Part shown: piece after piece, positions 45,360 to 53,888 of the stretch
How positions within the stretch are numbered: position 1 is the stretch's first letter
Layout of the letters: every line of letters begins with the position of its first letter
Assembly: GCF_000314795.2 (NCBI RefSeq)
Contig: NZ_KB373314.1
Location: 469,095-533,094, forward strand
Origin: Streptococcus sp. F0442
GTDB taxonomy: Bacteria > Bacillota > Bacilli > Lactobacillales > Streptococcaceae
Direction of reading: 5' to 3'
DNA: 64,000 nucleotides
Translations under genes and position numbers: made by a program
Notes under the pieces: generated by a model
Database searches by the model: none
The model's input: the letters and a program-made list of their open reading frames with translations, nothing else
Told to the model about the DNA's origin: nothing

Positions 45360-45911
45360 CTATCCACCTGTCACCTGCACTTCAAACCTAATATCCCTGT
45401 CTGAAATATTTGTTATTTTTATTTGTTTTGAGTTTGGAATCTCAAATTCCCAAGATTCTTTAGATTGAAGAACGACACCTTCTTTTGATAAATAGATACT
45501 ATTATCTGGATCATTTTTGATTATTTTTGTTGGAATATTGCTTGATGATGTGTAGATTTCGCTAATTTCTTGCTTCAAAACATCATAGTTAGTTCCTACG
45601 AGGTTACCTTCTCCCTTCTGCCACCATGAGGTTTTCCCAGATAATTCTAATTTCCCTCCAGAAATCTTAGATAGATATAATTTTGGGGAAAATTCTTTTT
45701 GTTTTGAGGTTGGAACTTTTAAAACTATGTAATCACCTGGTTTCAAGGTGTAACTCGCATTTTTGAAATACAAATAAATACAGCATGTAAACACAATTGC
45801 TACAATAGCAACTACTCCAGAACATCCTAGATTCCATTTATTCAGTTGTTCTCTTTTGTTTTTCACACGCACTGCTCCCTCATTCCTCCTCAGCAACTCA
45901 GATTGAGACAT
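45360..45911 (-). CDS. Single-pass membrane protein of the SYTLxPG family (paralogue 1)
   Basis: About 183 residues from ATG 45911 (the start is uncertain). A single membrane segment at about 27-50 is followed by an outside domain beginning SYTLKPGDYIVLKVP and ending KITNISDRDIRFEVQV, probably beta-rich. It matches the two genes upstream (SYTLQPGQSVQLRVY; ITNVGDKPAHFKA). The family is not one I recognise. Type II topology puts the domain outside the membrane, as expected for an immunity protein against an extracellular toxin. Confidence 0.6.
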   Translation of the reverse strand: MSQSELLRRNEGAVRVKNKREQLNKWNLGCSGVVAIVAIVFTCCIYLYFKNASYTLKPGDYIVLKVPTSKQKEFSPKLYLSKISGGKLELSGKTSWWQKGEGNLVGTNYDVLKQEISEIYTSSSNIPTKIIKNDPDNSIYLSKEGVVLQSKESWEFEIPNSKQIKITNISDRDIRFEVQVTGG

Positions 45912-45915
45912 ATCA

Positions 45916-46005
45916 CTAGTCTGCTCCAAAATCCTCTCTCCAAATATCCTTGACGGTCACGTCGCCCCAGTTCTTTGGGGTAAAGCGAGTAGAGTAGATA
46001 GAGGT
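45916..46005 (-). pseudogene. 3'-end relic of a TipC-family gene
   Basis: About 30 codons reading STRFTPKNWGDVTVKDIWRE then DFGAD and stop, nearly the same at DNA level as the end of the TipC-like gene at 47226 (SSRFSSNNWGDVTVKDIWRE). The 5' part is gone. The next gene's start overlaps the edge of this relic. Confidence 0.65.
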
Positions 46006-46010
46006 ACAAT

Positions 46011-46532
46011 TTACCGATCCACCACTCGCGCTTTAAAGTGGGCCGGTTTATCGCCTACATTGGTGATGGTGATGGTGAATTTCTTGTTATTCGTGACATC
46101 AAAAACTTTCTCGCCTTGGTAGGTGACCTCAATCCCATCTTCTACCACTTGAATATCCTGTTGATTGTTAGGAAGCTCCTTAGAAGCATTTTCAGTATCA
46201 CCGATCTTCACGACCTTTTGTCCTTCTACTTCAAATAACACATCACCAAATTGTTCAGACCAAACAGTCATTCCAGATAATTTGATTTTTTGATCATCCT
46301 TCTTTTCTAAAATCAATTCCGAACTATACTCCAACTGGTCCGTATTGGGATAAACTCTCAATTGAACACTTTGACCAGGCTGGAGGGTGTAGCTTCCATA
46401 AGTAAGGAACGAATAAACAAACCAGACTGCAAATGAAGCATATAAGAAGCCAATGATCTTTCGTGAACGTTTGCTTTTAAAACGACGTAAAAGTAAGACG
46501 AGAGAAATAATAAAAATCAGGGGTGTTATCAT
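46011..46532 (-). CDS. Membrane protein of the SYTLxPG family (paralogue 2)
   Basis: 173 residues from ATG 46532 (AAAGGA box). Two hydrophobic segments (about 3-14 and 24-43) with a basic turn (RRFKSKRSRK) precede an outside domain, SYTLQPGQSVQLRVYPNTDQ to VGDKPAHFKARVVDR. The N-terminal ~70 residues are almost the same as those of paralogue 3, while the middle of the domain differs strongly, a pattern of diversified specificity. Confidence 0.65.
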   Translation of the reverse strand: MITPLIFIISLVLLLRRFKSKRSRKIIGFLYASFAVWFVYSFLTYGSYTLQPGQSVQLRVYPNTDQLEYSSELILEKKDDQKIKLSGMTVWSEQFGDVLFEVEGQKVVKIGDTENASKELPNNQQDIQVVEDGIEVTYQGEKVFDVTNNKKFTITITNVGDKPAHFKARVVDR

Positions 46533-46597
46533 TTGTCTTCCTTTCTTGCAACTAGAACGAGGCACTTGTGGATCAACTGTTTATAATTTCTAAAAAG

Positions 46598-47128
46598 TTA
46601 CCGATCCACCACTTGCGCTTTAAAGTGGGCCGGTTTATCGTCTACATTGGTGATGGTGATCTTGTAGGGCTTTCGTTCCGTCACCCCAAATACTTCCTCT
46701 ACTTCCCCTTGAACCACTATTCCATCGTTTTCTAAATAGATGCCCTTACTTTTATCATTCGGTAAGTCTTTACGCTCTGTTTTGTCTTTTAAAAAAATGA
46801 GCTCCGTTATTGTTTGCTTTTCAACACTATAGACTATATTACTATCTTTCATCCCCCAACCTTTTCGACCGGACAATTTTAACTTCGCATCATCTAATTT
46901 TTTAAAATGGAGTTCCGAATTGTACTCTAGTTGGTCCGTATTGGGATAAACTCTCAATTGAACACTTTGACCAGGCTGGAGGGTGTAGCTCCCATAAGTA
47001 AAAATCGAATAAACAAACCAAACCGCAAAGGAAGCATATAAGAAGCCGATAATTTTTCGTGAACGTTTGCTTTTAAAACGACGTAAAAGTAAGACGAGAG
47101 AAATAATAGAAATCAGGGGTGTTATCAT
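46598..47128 (-). CDS. Membrane protein of the SYTLxPG family (paralogue 3)
   Basis: 176 residues from ATG 47128 with the same ribosome site and 5' leader as paralogue 2. The membrane hairpin and the SYTLQPGQSVQLRVYPNTDQ entry are identical or nearly so; residues about 85-150 diverge; the ITNVDDKPAHFKAQVVDR end is conserved again. Part of the long operon starting near 52.9 kb. Confidence 0.65.
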   Translation of the reverse strand: MITPLISIISLVLLLRRFKSKRSRKIIGFLYASFAVWFVYSIFTYGSYTLQPGQSVQLRVYPNTDQLEYNSELHFKKLDDAKLKLSGRKGWGMKDSNIVYSVEKQTITELIFLKDKTERKDLPNDKSKGIYLENDGIVVQGEVEEVFGVTERKPYKITITNVDDKPAHFKAQVVDR

Positions 47129-47225
47129 TTGTCTTCCTTTCTTGCAACTAGAATGGGTACTCACACTTTAAGATTCATTTTTAAACTGTCATAAAAGCGA
47201 TTCCTACTCTTTATGTTCCTTCTAT

Positions 47226-47864
47226 TTAATCTGCTCCAAGATCCTCTCTCCAAATATCCTTGACGGTCACATCCCCCCAATTATTGGAGCTAAAGCGACT
47301 AGAATTGATGGAGGTCCAGTCTTTCAGGACTTTATTACGGAGCACCTCATCTGCTTCCTTGCGAATATCTTCAACAGTCTTTCCATGCTCCGCCAGAAAG
47401 GCTTCCACTTGAGATTTGCGAAAATATCCTGAACTCTCATCATCATAGTACCACATATAACGATCAAATGTAGCGGATTTAGGATAATAATAGTAATTTA
47501 CATTGATAGAATGATCTGTACTAGGAACTTTCAATCGAATGTCTATGAGCATATATGGACTCTTGGGGTCTGAAAAATGGAAAGAATAAATGAGATAAGT
47601 AACGTTATCTGGTAAAAATTTATCATCATATTCAACTCGATGTCTTTCAGACTCTTTCGAGTCAACATCAATAATTTTCATTTCTTTCAAATCTCTAAAT
47701 GCCCTTCGGCGCCATAAAAACTCAACAGCATGGTAATCACTTTCTTCATAGTATATTTCATCAAAAATATTGTGAATCCGCTGATTCCTATAGTACTGAA
47801 TGCCAGAAAAAGATAGGCAAAAAACTATAAACAGTGAAATTAAAAGCATTCTTTTCTTCTTCAT
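47226..47864 (-). CDS. TipC-family immunity protein
   Basis: 212 residues from ATG 47864 (AGGGAG box). An N-terminal membrane anchor (MLLISLFIVFCLSFSGIQYY) is followed by the family's signature IFDEIYYEES and a soluble domain ending WGDVTVKDIWREDLGAD. In S. intermedius TipC sits outside the membrane and blocks TelC, a lipid-II-degrading LXG toxin. One truncated copy (44055) and one 3' relic (45916) lie nearby. Cognate toxin not in this window. Confidence 0.75.
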   Translation of the reverse strand: MKKKRMLLISLFIVFCLSFSGIQYYRNQRIHNIFDEIYYEESDYHAVEFLWRRRAFRDLKEMKIIDVDSKESERHRVEYDDKFLPDNVTYLIYSFHFSDPKSPYMLIDIRLKVPSTDHSINVNYYYYPKSATFDRYMWYYDDESSGYFRKSQVEAFLAEHGKTVEDIRKEADEVLRNKVLKDWTSINSSRFSSNNWGDVTVKDIWREDLGAD

Positions 47865-47871
47865 GTTCTCC

Positions 47872-48825
47872 CTATCTCTTCTTTTTAATCTGAGAATAAA
47901 CGAAACTGATTGTGGCATCCAAAAGAATTGCATATCCAAAAATTCTTATGGTTGCTATGAGCCAAATTGGGCTATTTTCAGCATCTATATTCAATAGTTT
48001 TAAAGACACTGCTAAAGTCAAAAATAAGACAACTTCTGTAATCAAGCGGTGCTTGGCCTTTTTGAGATCTATGGTTTTCAAAAAGAACTGACCCTGGTCT
48101 TTCTTCGGTCCTTCTTCCCAATAGGTCTTATCCTTACTTCTCAGATAAAGGAGATAGCCAACTTCGACGATTAATCTTGAAAAAGCTGAAGTAAAGACTA
48201 TATTGCTCACAATCCCAAATGTTTGCACATAATAACCAGATAAACTAGACAACCCTCCGCCTAACACAGTGATTCCGAAAATAATCCAGAGGGAGGATTT
48301 GCTATAGACACTAGAGGCGGCGATAGAATTCCCAGCAGCTCGTTTTTCTGAAAACCCTCGTCCTAATTGCTTTTTTAACCAGCTGACATTATAAACCGTC
48401 AAACCGATAAATAAAACAGTGAAACTCAACCAATACATCAGCGAGTAGATCAGCGAATCTTTTAGAACCTCATTCGTTAAAATAGTGAGAATATAATCCA
48501 TTAAAACTAATGAGAGATGGATCCCATTGATCAGTACAAAGAGCATCGTAGTACTAAAGAATTGATGCTTGTAGATGAATGGTTTGCTGAATGACATGAT
48601 TTGACAGACCAGCATGAGTAATAGAAGGAGACACAGAAAGCGAAAAGGGACATTCGAAAAGGGATCTACTGTGAATTGCTCCTTGATAAAAAAGTATAGA
48701 TGAGTCAGGTCGATGCTCCATACAAACAAACCCGCCCAGGCCAAACTCAACATTCTAACAGAAGCTCGCGTGGAACCCAGCGCTTGAAAATATTCCTTAT
48801 TTAATGCTTCTGACTGACGGTTCAT
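47872..48825 (-). CDS. Multi-pass membrane protein, unknown
   Basis: 317 residues with about eight hydrophobic segments and a basic C-terminus (SQIKKKR). It starts six bases before the end of its upstream neighbour and ends seven bases before the TipC gene, so it is tightly coupled in the operon. No recognised family. Its middle (FSEKRAAGNSIAASS) is a cytosolic loop; it resembles its neighbours in composition but not clearly in sequence. Confidence 0.6.
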   Translation of the reverse strand: MNRQSEALNKEYFQALGSTRASVRMLSLAWAGLFVWSIDLTHLYFFIKEQFTVDPFSNVPFRFLCLLLLLMLVCQIMSFSKPFIYKHQFFSTTMLFVLINGIHLSLVLMDYILTILTNEVLKDSLIYSLMYWLSFTVLFIGLTVYNVSWLKKQLGRGFSEKRAAGNSIAASSVYSKSSLWIIFGITVLGGGLSSLSGYYVQTFGIVSNIVFTSAFSRLIVEVGYLLYLRSKDKTYWEEGPKKDQGQFFLKTIDLKKAKHRLITEVVLFLTLAVSLKLLNIDAENSPIWLIATIRIFGYAILLDATISFVYSQIKKKR

Positions 48826-48831
48826 ACCCCA

Positions 48832-49707
48832 CTACTCCTCTTCTAGCTGACCGCTTTTGATTAACTTCTTATAATAGCGTTTGCTGTACCAGTCGCGGTC
48901 GCTAATTTCCAGATATTCCTTGTATTCCATCGGATACTTATGGATATAGTAGGCTTGCACAATGTGGGCATTGATAAGAAAGGCCACTAAATAAGCATAA
49001 GAAACAAACAAAACAATTAACAACAAGCCGAAAAGATAGAAATACCACAAAATCGGTAACTTATTTACCAGATGATCAACTAAAGATACAGAAAAAAGAA
49101 GGGCCATCATTCCTAGTGTCATCAACACGACTTTCTTCAGAATTGGTTTTGGCTCCTCATCATTTAATCGTCTCTTGAGATTTTGAATACTATTGATAAC
49201 TATCCAAATAAAGAAAGCAATTCCCACTATCAACTGAAGCCAGAAGCCCAGCATAGTATAGGCATCGAAGGCTGCAGCACATGCTAAATAGAAGACTGCT
49301 AAAAATACAGAAGATGCCCACGGAAAATAGAAAGGGAAATAGGTAAAGACCTGACTGCTTAAGCGCTTCTTCGGCCAAAAAACAGGAATAGAAGCGAATA
49401 GATAAGTTAAGTAGAATAGCAGACTTATAGGTTTTAAAAACACCGCCATTGAACGAATCAAAACTGTTGAAGCATAAGAAATATAATATACTTCACCTTC
49501 TAAACCGATGTTACTTGGCATATGAATTGATATAAAATATCCTACAATGCCAAAAGCAAAAAACATACAAAAACCAACTGTAAAGAGCCGATTGAGAAAG
49601 CTCATATGAATGGGATTTGGCATTCCTGCTGTTAATGAATACTTCCCATAGGTTACGATCTTTTTACTGTCTTCGAAGTCAGCTCCAAATAAACTGGTTC
49701 TTTTCAT
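48832..49707 (-). CDS. Multi-pass membrane protein (paralogue pair, member 1)
   Basis: 291 residues, about seven hydrophobic segments. Starts MKRTSLFGADFEDSKKIVTY and ends YYKKLIKSGQLEEE. The C-terminal ~140 residues are almost identical to member 2, while the first ~150 are only about two-thirds identical. Contains the motif VQAYYIHKYPMEYKEYL, echoed as VQAARYVRKHPEYEE in the gene at 51365. Function unknown; membrane immunity is a reasonable hypothesis. Confidence 0.6.
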   Translation of the reverse strand: MKRTSLFGADFEDSKKIVTYGKYSLTAGMPNPIHMSFLNRLFTVGFCMFFAFGIVGYFISIHMPSNIGLEGEVYYISYASTVLIRSMAVFLKPISLLFYLTYLFASIPVFWPKKRLSSQVFTYFPFYFPWASSVFLAVFYLACAAAFDAYTMLGFWLQLIVGIAFFIWIVINSIQNLKRRLNDEEPKPILKKVVLMTLGMMALLFSVSLVDHLVNKLPILWYFYLFGLLLIVLFVSYAYLVAFLINAHIVQAYYIHKYPMEYKEYLEISDRDWYSKRYYKKLIKSGQLEEE

Positions 49708-49740
49708 TCCTTACTCCTCAATTCCTTCATTACTCTGGAT

Positions 49741-50616
49741 TTACTCCTCTTCTAGCTGACCACTTTTGACCAACATTTTGTAATAGCGTTTGCTGTACCA
49801 TTCACGGTCGCTAATTCCCAGATATTCTTTGTATTCCATCGGATACTTATGGATATAATAGGCTTGAACAATGTGGGCATTGATAAGAAAGGCCACTAAA
49901 TAAGCATAAGAAACAAACAAAACAATTAACAACAAGCCGAAAAGATAGAAATACCACAAAATCGGTAACTTATTTACCAGATGATCAACTAAAGATACAG
50001 AAAAAAGAAGGGCCATCATTCCTAGTGTCATCAACACGACTTTCTTCAGAATTGGTTTTGGCTCCTCATCATTTAATCGTCTCTTGAGATTTTGAATACT
50101 ATTGATAACTATCCAAATAAAGAAAGCAATTCCCACTATCAACTGAAGCCAGAAGCCCAGCAGAGTATAGGCATCATAGGCTACAGCACTCGCAAAGTAA
50201 AGTCCTGAAATAAACGCCCCAGATAACCACGGGAAATAAAAAGGAAAATAGGTCCAGAGTTGACTACTCAAGCGCTTCTTCGGCCAAAAAACTGGTATAG
50301 AAGCAACAAGAAAACCTACATAAACTAGGAGGCTAACAGGCTTTAAAAAAGCACCTATAGACCGAATTAAGATAGCAGCATCATAAGAAAGATAACGGAC
50401 GTCTGTACCTTTCCCTAAATTACTAGGCAAAGAGATTAATAAAAAATAGACCATGATGCCAAAAAAGAAAAATACACAAAAAATAACTGTAAAGAGACGA
50501 TTGAGAAGGCTCATATGGATAGGATTCGGCATCCCTGCTGTCAATGAATACTTCCCACTGGTTACAATTTTCTTACTGTTTTCAAAATCAGCACCAAATA
50601 AACCAATTCTTTTCAT
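49741..50616 (-). CDS. Multi-pass membrane protein (paralogue pair, member 2)
   Basis: 291 residues, same length and architecture as member 1 (MKRIGLFGADFENSKKIVTS at the start). Homogenised C-terminal half and divergent N-terminal half point to recent duplication plus recombination or gene conversion. Four bases separate it from the upstream gene's stop; it belongs to the ten-gene operon. Confidence 0.6.
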   Translation of the reverse strand: MKRIGLFGADFENSKKIVTSGKYSLTAGMPNPIHMSLLNRLFTVIFCVFFFFGIMVYFLLISLPSNLGKGTDVRYLSYDAAILIRSIGAFLKPVSLLVYVGFLVASIPVFWPKKRLSSQLWTYFPFYFPWLSGAFISGLYFASAVAYDAYTLLGFWLQLIVGIAFFIWIVINSIQNLKRRLNDEEPKPILKKVVLMTLGMMALLFSVSLVDHLVNKLPILWYFYLFGLLLIVLFVSYAYLVAFLINAHIVQAYYIHKYPMEYKEYLGISDREWYSKRYYKMLVKSGQLEEE

Positions 50617-50619
50617 TCT

Positions 50620-51288
50620 TTACGCTCCACTGTCGTCCTGCTCTTTCTTAAAGAGCACTTTCCCTTGGCTGTATAGTTTCATAATTTTCACAAAACGAAC
50701 TGGATTGTTTTGATTATACATTAGCACGAGTACATAGAATAATAATCCACCCATCCAGAATTCATTACCTAGTTCAATCTCCTGACCAAATTTTTGAGTA
50801 CAGCTATAAAAAACATAGAACAAGTAGATATTAGTGGCAATGATTAGAAAACGAACGAATCGGAAGATTTTCGTTGACAACTTAGCTGGATCAAAGTTAT
50901 CTTCCCCCACCATCAAGTTATGAGAAGCCGCATAGTAAAAGACCTTCTCTGTCGTCGGCCGGGCCTTGCGAACATTTTTATATAGCCCTCGTTCAAGAAT
51001 CGCAAACAGGAACAAAAACTCTGCCAACCACAATAATAGGATAAAAGTCAGACTGGTCCAATTATAAACTCCTATACTCATTGCCGCAAGGAAGCCAAAG
51101 CCACCTGTTCCACCAGCCATGAAGAAAATCACCAATTCAGGAATATAGGCGTTGGTCTTTCGAGCCCCTTCAGTATTGAGCAAGACACTCTTGGGAGCAG
51201 CTAAAGCCTCCCGCGTCTTTTGGTCATAATAGACCGCCTGACCATCACATTCGCCGATAAAGACACGACGTCGTCCGAGAAAAAACAT
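50620..51288 (-). CDS. Four-segment membrane protein (MFFxRRR family, member 1)
   Basis: 222 residues. A cytosolic start (MFFLGRRRVFIGECDGQAVY, YDQKTREALAAPKS) is followed by membrane segments at about 49-72, 77-98, 143-162 and 176-192, then NQNNPVRFVKI and a charged tail. It is paralogous to the protein at 52130. The architecture, a short beta-like N-terminus followed by several helices in tandem copies, recalls DUF443/TsaI membrane immunity proteins. I cannot confirm that family. Confidence 0.55.
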   Translation of the reverse strand: MFFLGRRRVFIGECDGQAVYYDQKTREALAAPKSVLLNTEGARKTNAYIPELVIFFMAGGTGGFGFLAAMSIGVYNWTSLTFILLLWLAEFLFLFAILERGLYKNVRKARPTTEKVFYYAASHNLMVGEDNFDPAKLSTKIFRFVRFLIIATNIYLFYVFYSCTQKFGQEIELGNEFWMGGLLFYVLVLMYNQNNPVRFVKIMKLYSQGKVLFKKEQDDSGA

Positions 51289-51364
51289 ACATACCTCTTT
51301 CTAATCATGAAAATAAGTTCTTAAAATTCCCTAACCATTAGGAACAAGCTTCAAAATGAAAAAT

Positions 51365-52063
51365 CTACTCCTCATATTCTGGGTGTTTGCGTACATAGCG
51401 TGCCGCCTGAACTCCGTCCACTATAAGAGCTGGGAAAACGAAGTTCATCAAGATGCCCAAGAAAACACCAAAAATACTCTCAATGTAGCCAGTAATAATA
51501 GCTGGCGCTAACAATACAGCCACAAAAGCAACTCCAACATTAAACAATCGCTCTTGCTTCTTGGCATTGTCTTTACCACCATAAGTCTCCCATCGGTTGA
51601 AAGCCCAGATTTTCCCCTGATTTTTAGGAAGATAATACCAGGAGTAGAGACCAATAGAAAAAAGTAGGATACAGAGAGCTACGAGATCGTAAATAAGTGC
51701 CCAGACTGAATAGATCCCGTCATCACCAACTAGCATAATCAAGCCTATAAAAGTCATGTCAACGATAAAAATCAAAACAAGTAAGGAAACAAAAAGATAG
51801 ATAAAACTCTTAAATCTCACAATAAAACGATCAAAGAAAGAGAGTGGGATAGCTATACCACTAATAACCATGCAAACAATGAACAAGATTTTATAAATGC
51901 CGATATGATCGATATAGGTCGTACCAAAAATTCCTATAAAAGAGACTGCTAGTGTAATCCAAGGTAGAAGCTTGATATAGCCTAGACTAACCCCATCTGT
52001 AATCAAAGGGCCGTGGTAGCGTTCTTCGATCACTACTTGCTTTTTCTTTGAAGCTTTTGTCAT
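51365..52063 (-). CDS. Multi-pass membrane protein, unknown
   Basis: 232 residues, about six hydrophobic segments between residues 30 and 220, ending VQAARYVRKHPEYEE. That end resembles the C-terminal motif of the 48832/49741 pair. It lies between the two MFFxRRR-family genes in the same operon. Function unknown. Confidence 0.55.
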   Translation of the reverse strand: MTKASKKKQVVIEERYHGPLITDGVSLGYIKLLPWITLAVSFIGIFGTTYIDHIGIYKILFIVCMVISGIAIPLSFFDRFIVRFKSFIYLFVSLLVLIFIVDMTFIGLIMLVGDDGIYSVWALIYDLVALCILLFSIGLYSWYYLPKNQGKIWAFNRWETYGGKDNAKKQERLFNVGVAFVAVLLAPAIITGYIESIFGVFLGILMNFVFPALIVDGVQAARYVRKHPEYEE

Positions 52064-52129
52064 GAACTCCCCCTACTTATCTGGTCTGATTGATTTTATC
52101 CAAGGAACCTATTTTCCAATCTCTACCTT

Positions 52130-52897
52130 CTACTTCAAAACTTGGTTTTCATCTTTCTGTAGTTCGGTGATGACAGGTTCTTGATCTGTTCCCATCCTCA
52201 CTTCTAGATAGACATCTGGATCGTCATCAGCTCTACATATCACACTAATTTTTCCCTCCTCAAACCGTTGTGACAATTTCAAGATTCTAACGAAATTATT
52301 TTGATTGAACCCAACAAAAGCAACTCCCAACAAAAGACCTGCAAATATAATCTTAAAAATCTCTCCTCCAATCGGTTGCCCCAACAAGTCTTTAAAGCGG
52401 GAAATAAAATCATAGACATAGTAGAAACCTACTGCAGGAATAGTAAATAAGAGTGCATTAAAATATAAAAAAGCACCTTTACTAAAACCTTTTTCCGTCT
52501 TTTCCTCTTCGTCTTGATTTTCGTCATCGGGATAAATCATAGTAGTCAGACAAACCGTTTGGGTAGTCACTTGAGCTTTATTGACATTTCTATACAAGGC
52601 TCGTTCTACAAGGAGAGTGATAAAAGCAAATTCTGCTATCCAGATAAGAATAACACTCCAAAAAGTTGTCATGCTATAAGTTCCTTGTAAAAATAGACTA
52701 AAGAAGGAAGAAATGCCACTTCCGCTAGCTATAAAGAGAACAACTAATAGAGGAATATGTCGATTCATCTTATTTGACTTCTCTGTATCTAATAGTTTAC
52801 TCTTTGGCGCCTCTAAAACTTCATGGGTCTGACGATCAAAATAAATAGCTTTGTCGTAATATTGATTCAAATAAAAACGACGTCTTCTAAAAAACAT
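52130..52897 (-). CDS. Four-segment membrane protein (MFFxRRR family, member 2)
   Basis: 255 residues from ATG 52897 (AAAGGGA box). MFFRRRRFYLNQYYDKAIYF and LEAPKSKLLDTEKSNKMNRH align to the 50620 protein, and GFNQNNFVRILKL aligns to its YNQNNPVRFVKIM. It has a longer charged cytosolic loop (DDENQDEEEKTEKG) and C-terminal tail. First gene of the long operon; an island-type extended -10 (ATGGTATACTAG) lies about 160 bp upstream. Confidence 0.55.
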   Translation of the reverse strand: MFFRRRRFYLNQYYDKAIYFDRQTHEVLEAPKSKLLDTEKSNKMNRHIPLLVVLFIASGSGISSFFSLFLQGTYSMTTFWSVILIWIAEFAFITLLVERALYRNVNKAQVTTQTVCLTTMIYPDDENQDEEEKTEKGFSKGAFLYFNALLFTIPAVGFYYVYDFISRFKDLLGQPIGGEIFKIIFAGLLLGVAFVGFNQNNFVRILKLSQRFEEGKISVICRADDDPDVYLEVRMGTDQEPVITELQKDENQVLK

Positions 52898-52920
52898 ATC
52901 CGTCCCTTTCTCACCCAAGT

Positions 52921-53040
52921 CTATTTCAAGTATTTCTTGGCATAGTCTTCGTAGCTTGGTTGCTTGTTTTTATCCCTATCCTACAAAAGTCTCGGACTCC
53001 TTCACTCGCTTGTAAAACAGCCCTAGACTCATAGGATTGT
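52921..53040 (-). pseudogene. Coding relic upstream of the membrane-protein operon
   Basis: Minus-strand fragments read LGLFYKRVKESETFVG in one frame, then DRDKNKQPSYEDYAKKYLK and stop in another. They look like the broken C-terminus of a lost gene. The parent family is not recognised. Confidence 0.35.
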
Positions 53041-53103
53041 GAAAAATTGCATAGAACTAGTATACCATAAAAGCTAGGTGTCAGAATGAATCTGAGCATA
53101 AGA

Positions 53104-53278
53104 GAGAGTGGGACAGAAATCGGTCATTCGTTAGAATTCGATTACGTCGTCCCACCTCCGTACAGTTGAGTAGGGCTGTAAAAGCTGATGAAATCAGCGT
53201 GGTAGAGCCCACTCAACCACTGTGTCTTGCTCAACAATCCCAAAATAATTGAGAGGCTAGGACTTTTGTCCCAGCCTC
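53104..53278 (+). repeat. Structured intergenic repeat, copy C (plus orientation)
   Basis: Third copy of the element at 3520-3699 and 15288-15467, with the same three stems. It fills most of the gap at the upstream border of the immunity island. Its last hairpin (GAGGCTAGGAC/GTCCCAGCCTC) is followed by TTGTC rather than a full T-run. Confidence 0.85.
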
Positions 53279-53333
53279 TTGTCTCAATCATCCTAGTGAA
53301 CTTTCTTTGAAGAATTCTTCCTGACAGCTCATC

Positions 53334-53888
53334 CTACAAGCCTTTTGCCAGCTCTCCTAATTTTTCGATCCGATCATGAAGGGTTTCTACATTGATATTT
53401 TCGTGCTGGTAATCGCACAACACACCATTCTCATAAAAGACTTGCTCCGGTAGCTGGACCTGCGGTGGCTGAGGACACTCAATCATGACCACACTGAAGA
53501 CTCCACCAGGCCCTGTCTGCTCCAGAGTATTACCCACAAAATGATAGGTAAAGGCTCTAAATTGCCAGTCCTTGTAAGCACCTGAGATCACATAGGATAC
53601 CTTTCGCTCATGACCACGGCCAAAGGGATAGTGCGTAAAGTTGGCATATTTTTCAACAAAGGGACTTTGGAAAGGAGTGATGGTCCGATCCTGATCCATC
53701 TTCTTCTTCGAATAATCTCTGTAATAGTCATTCCCCTGTGCTCGATCAAATTGGTAACCATGCGAGGAAGCAAAAGCCTGATACTCCTTATTGCTTTTCT
53801 GAGCATAACTGACGGCCCAATAAACAATCCCTACAACAAAAGCTGAAATGACAACTATTAAGATCAAAATTAAGATAACAACATCCAT
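53334..53888 (-). CDS. Membrane-anchored protein of unknown function
   Basis: 184 residues: one N-terminal membrane segment (about 3-28, VVILILILIVVISAFVVGIV), then a cytosolic or outside globular domain with SYVISGAYKDWQFRAFTYHF and a Pro-rich loop (CPQPPQVQLPEQ). A GGAG box supports the start. Similar single-anchor proteins occur widely in Gram-positive bacteria without an assigned function. It lies outside the repeat that borders the immunity island and is probably not part of it. Confidence 0.6.
   Translation of the reverse strand: MDVVILILILIVVISAFVVGIVYWAVSYAQKSNKEYQAFASSHGYQFDRAQGNDYYRDYSKKKMDQDRTITPFQSPFVEKYANFTHYPFGRGHERKVSYVISGAYKDWQFRAFTYHFVGNTLEQTGPGGVFSVVMIECPQPPQVQLPEQVFYENGVLCDYQHENINVETLHDRIEKLGELAKGL

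Noticed and set aside
41878..53100. A complete type VII secretion locus
   Set aside because: No EssC/FtsK ATPase, WXG100, EsaA or LXG-domain gene is present; only immunity-like genes and a toxin-tip relic.
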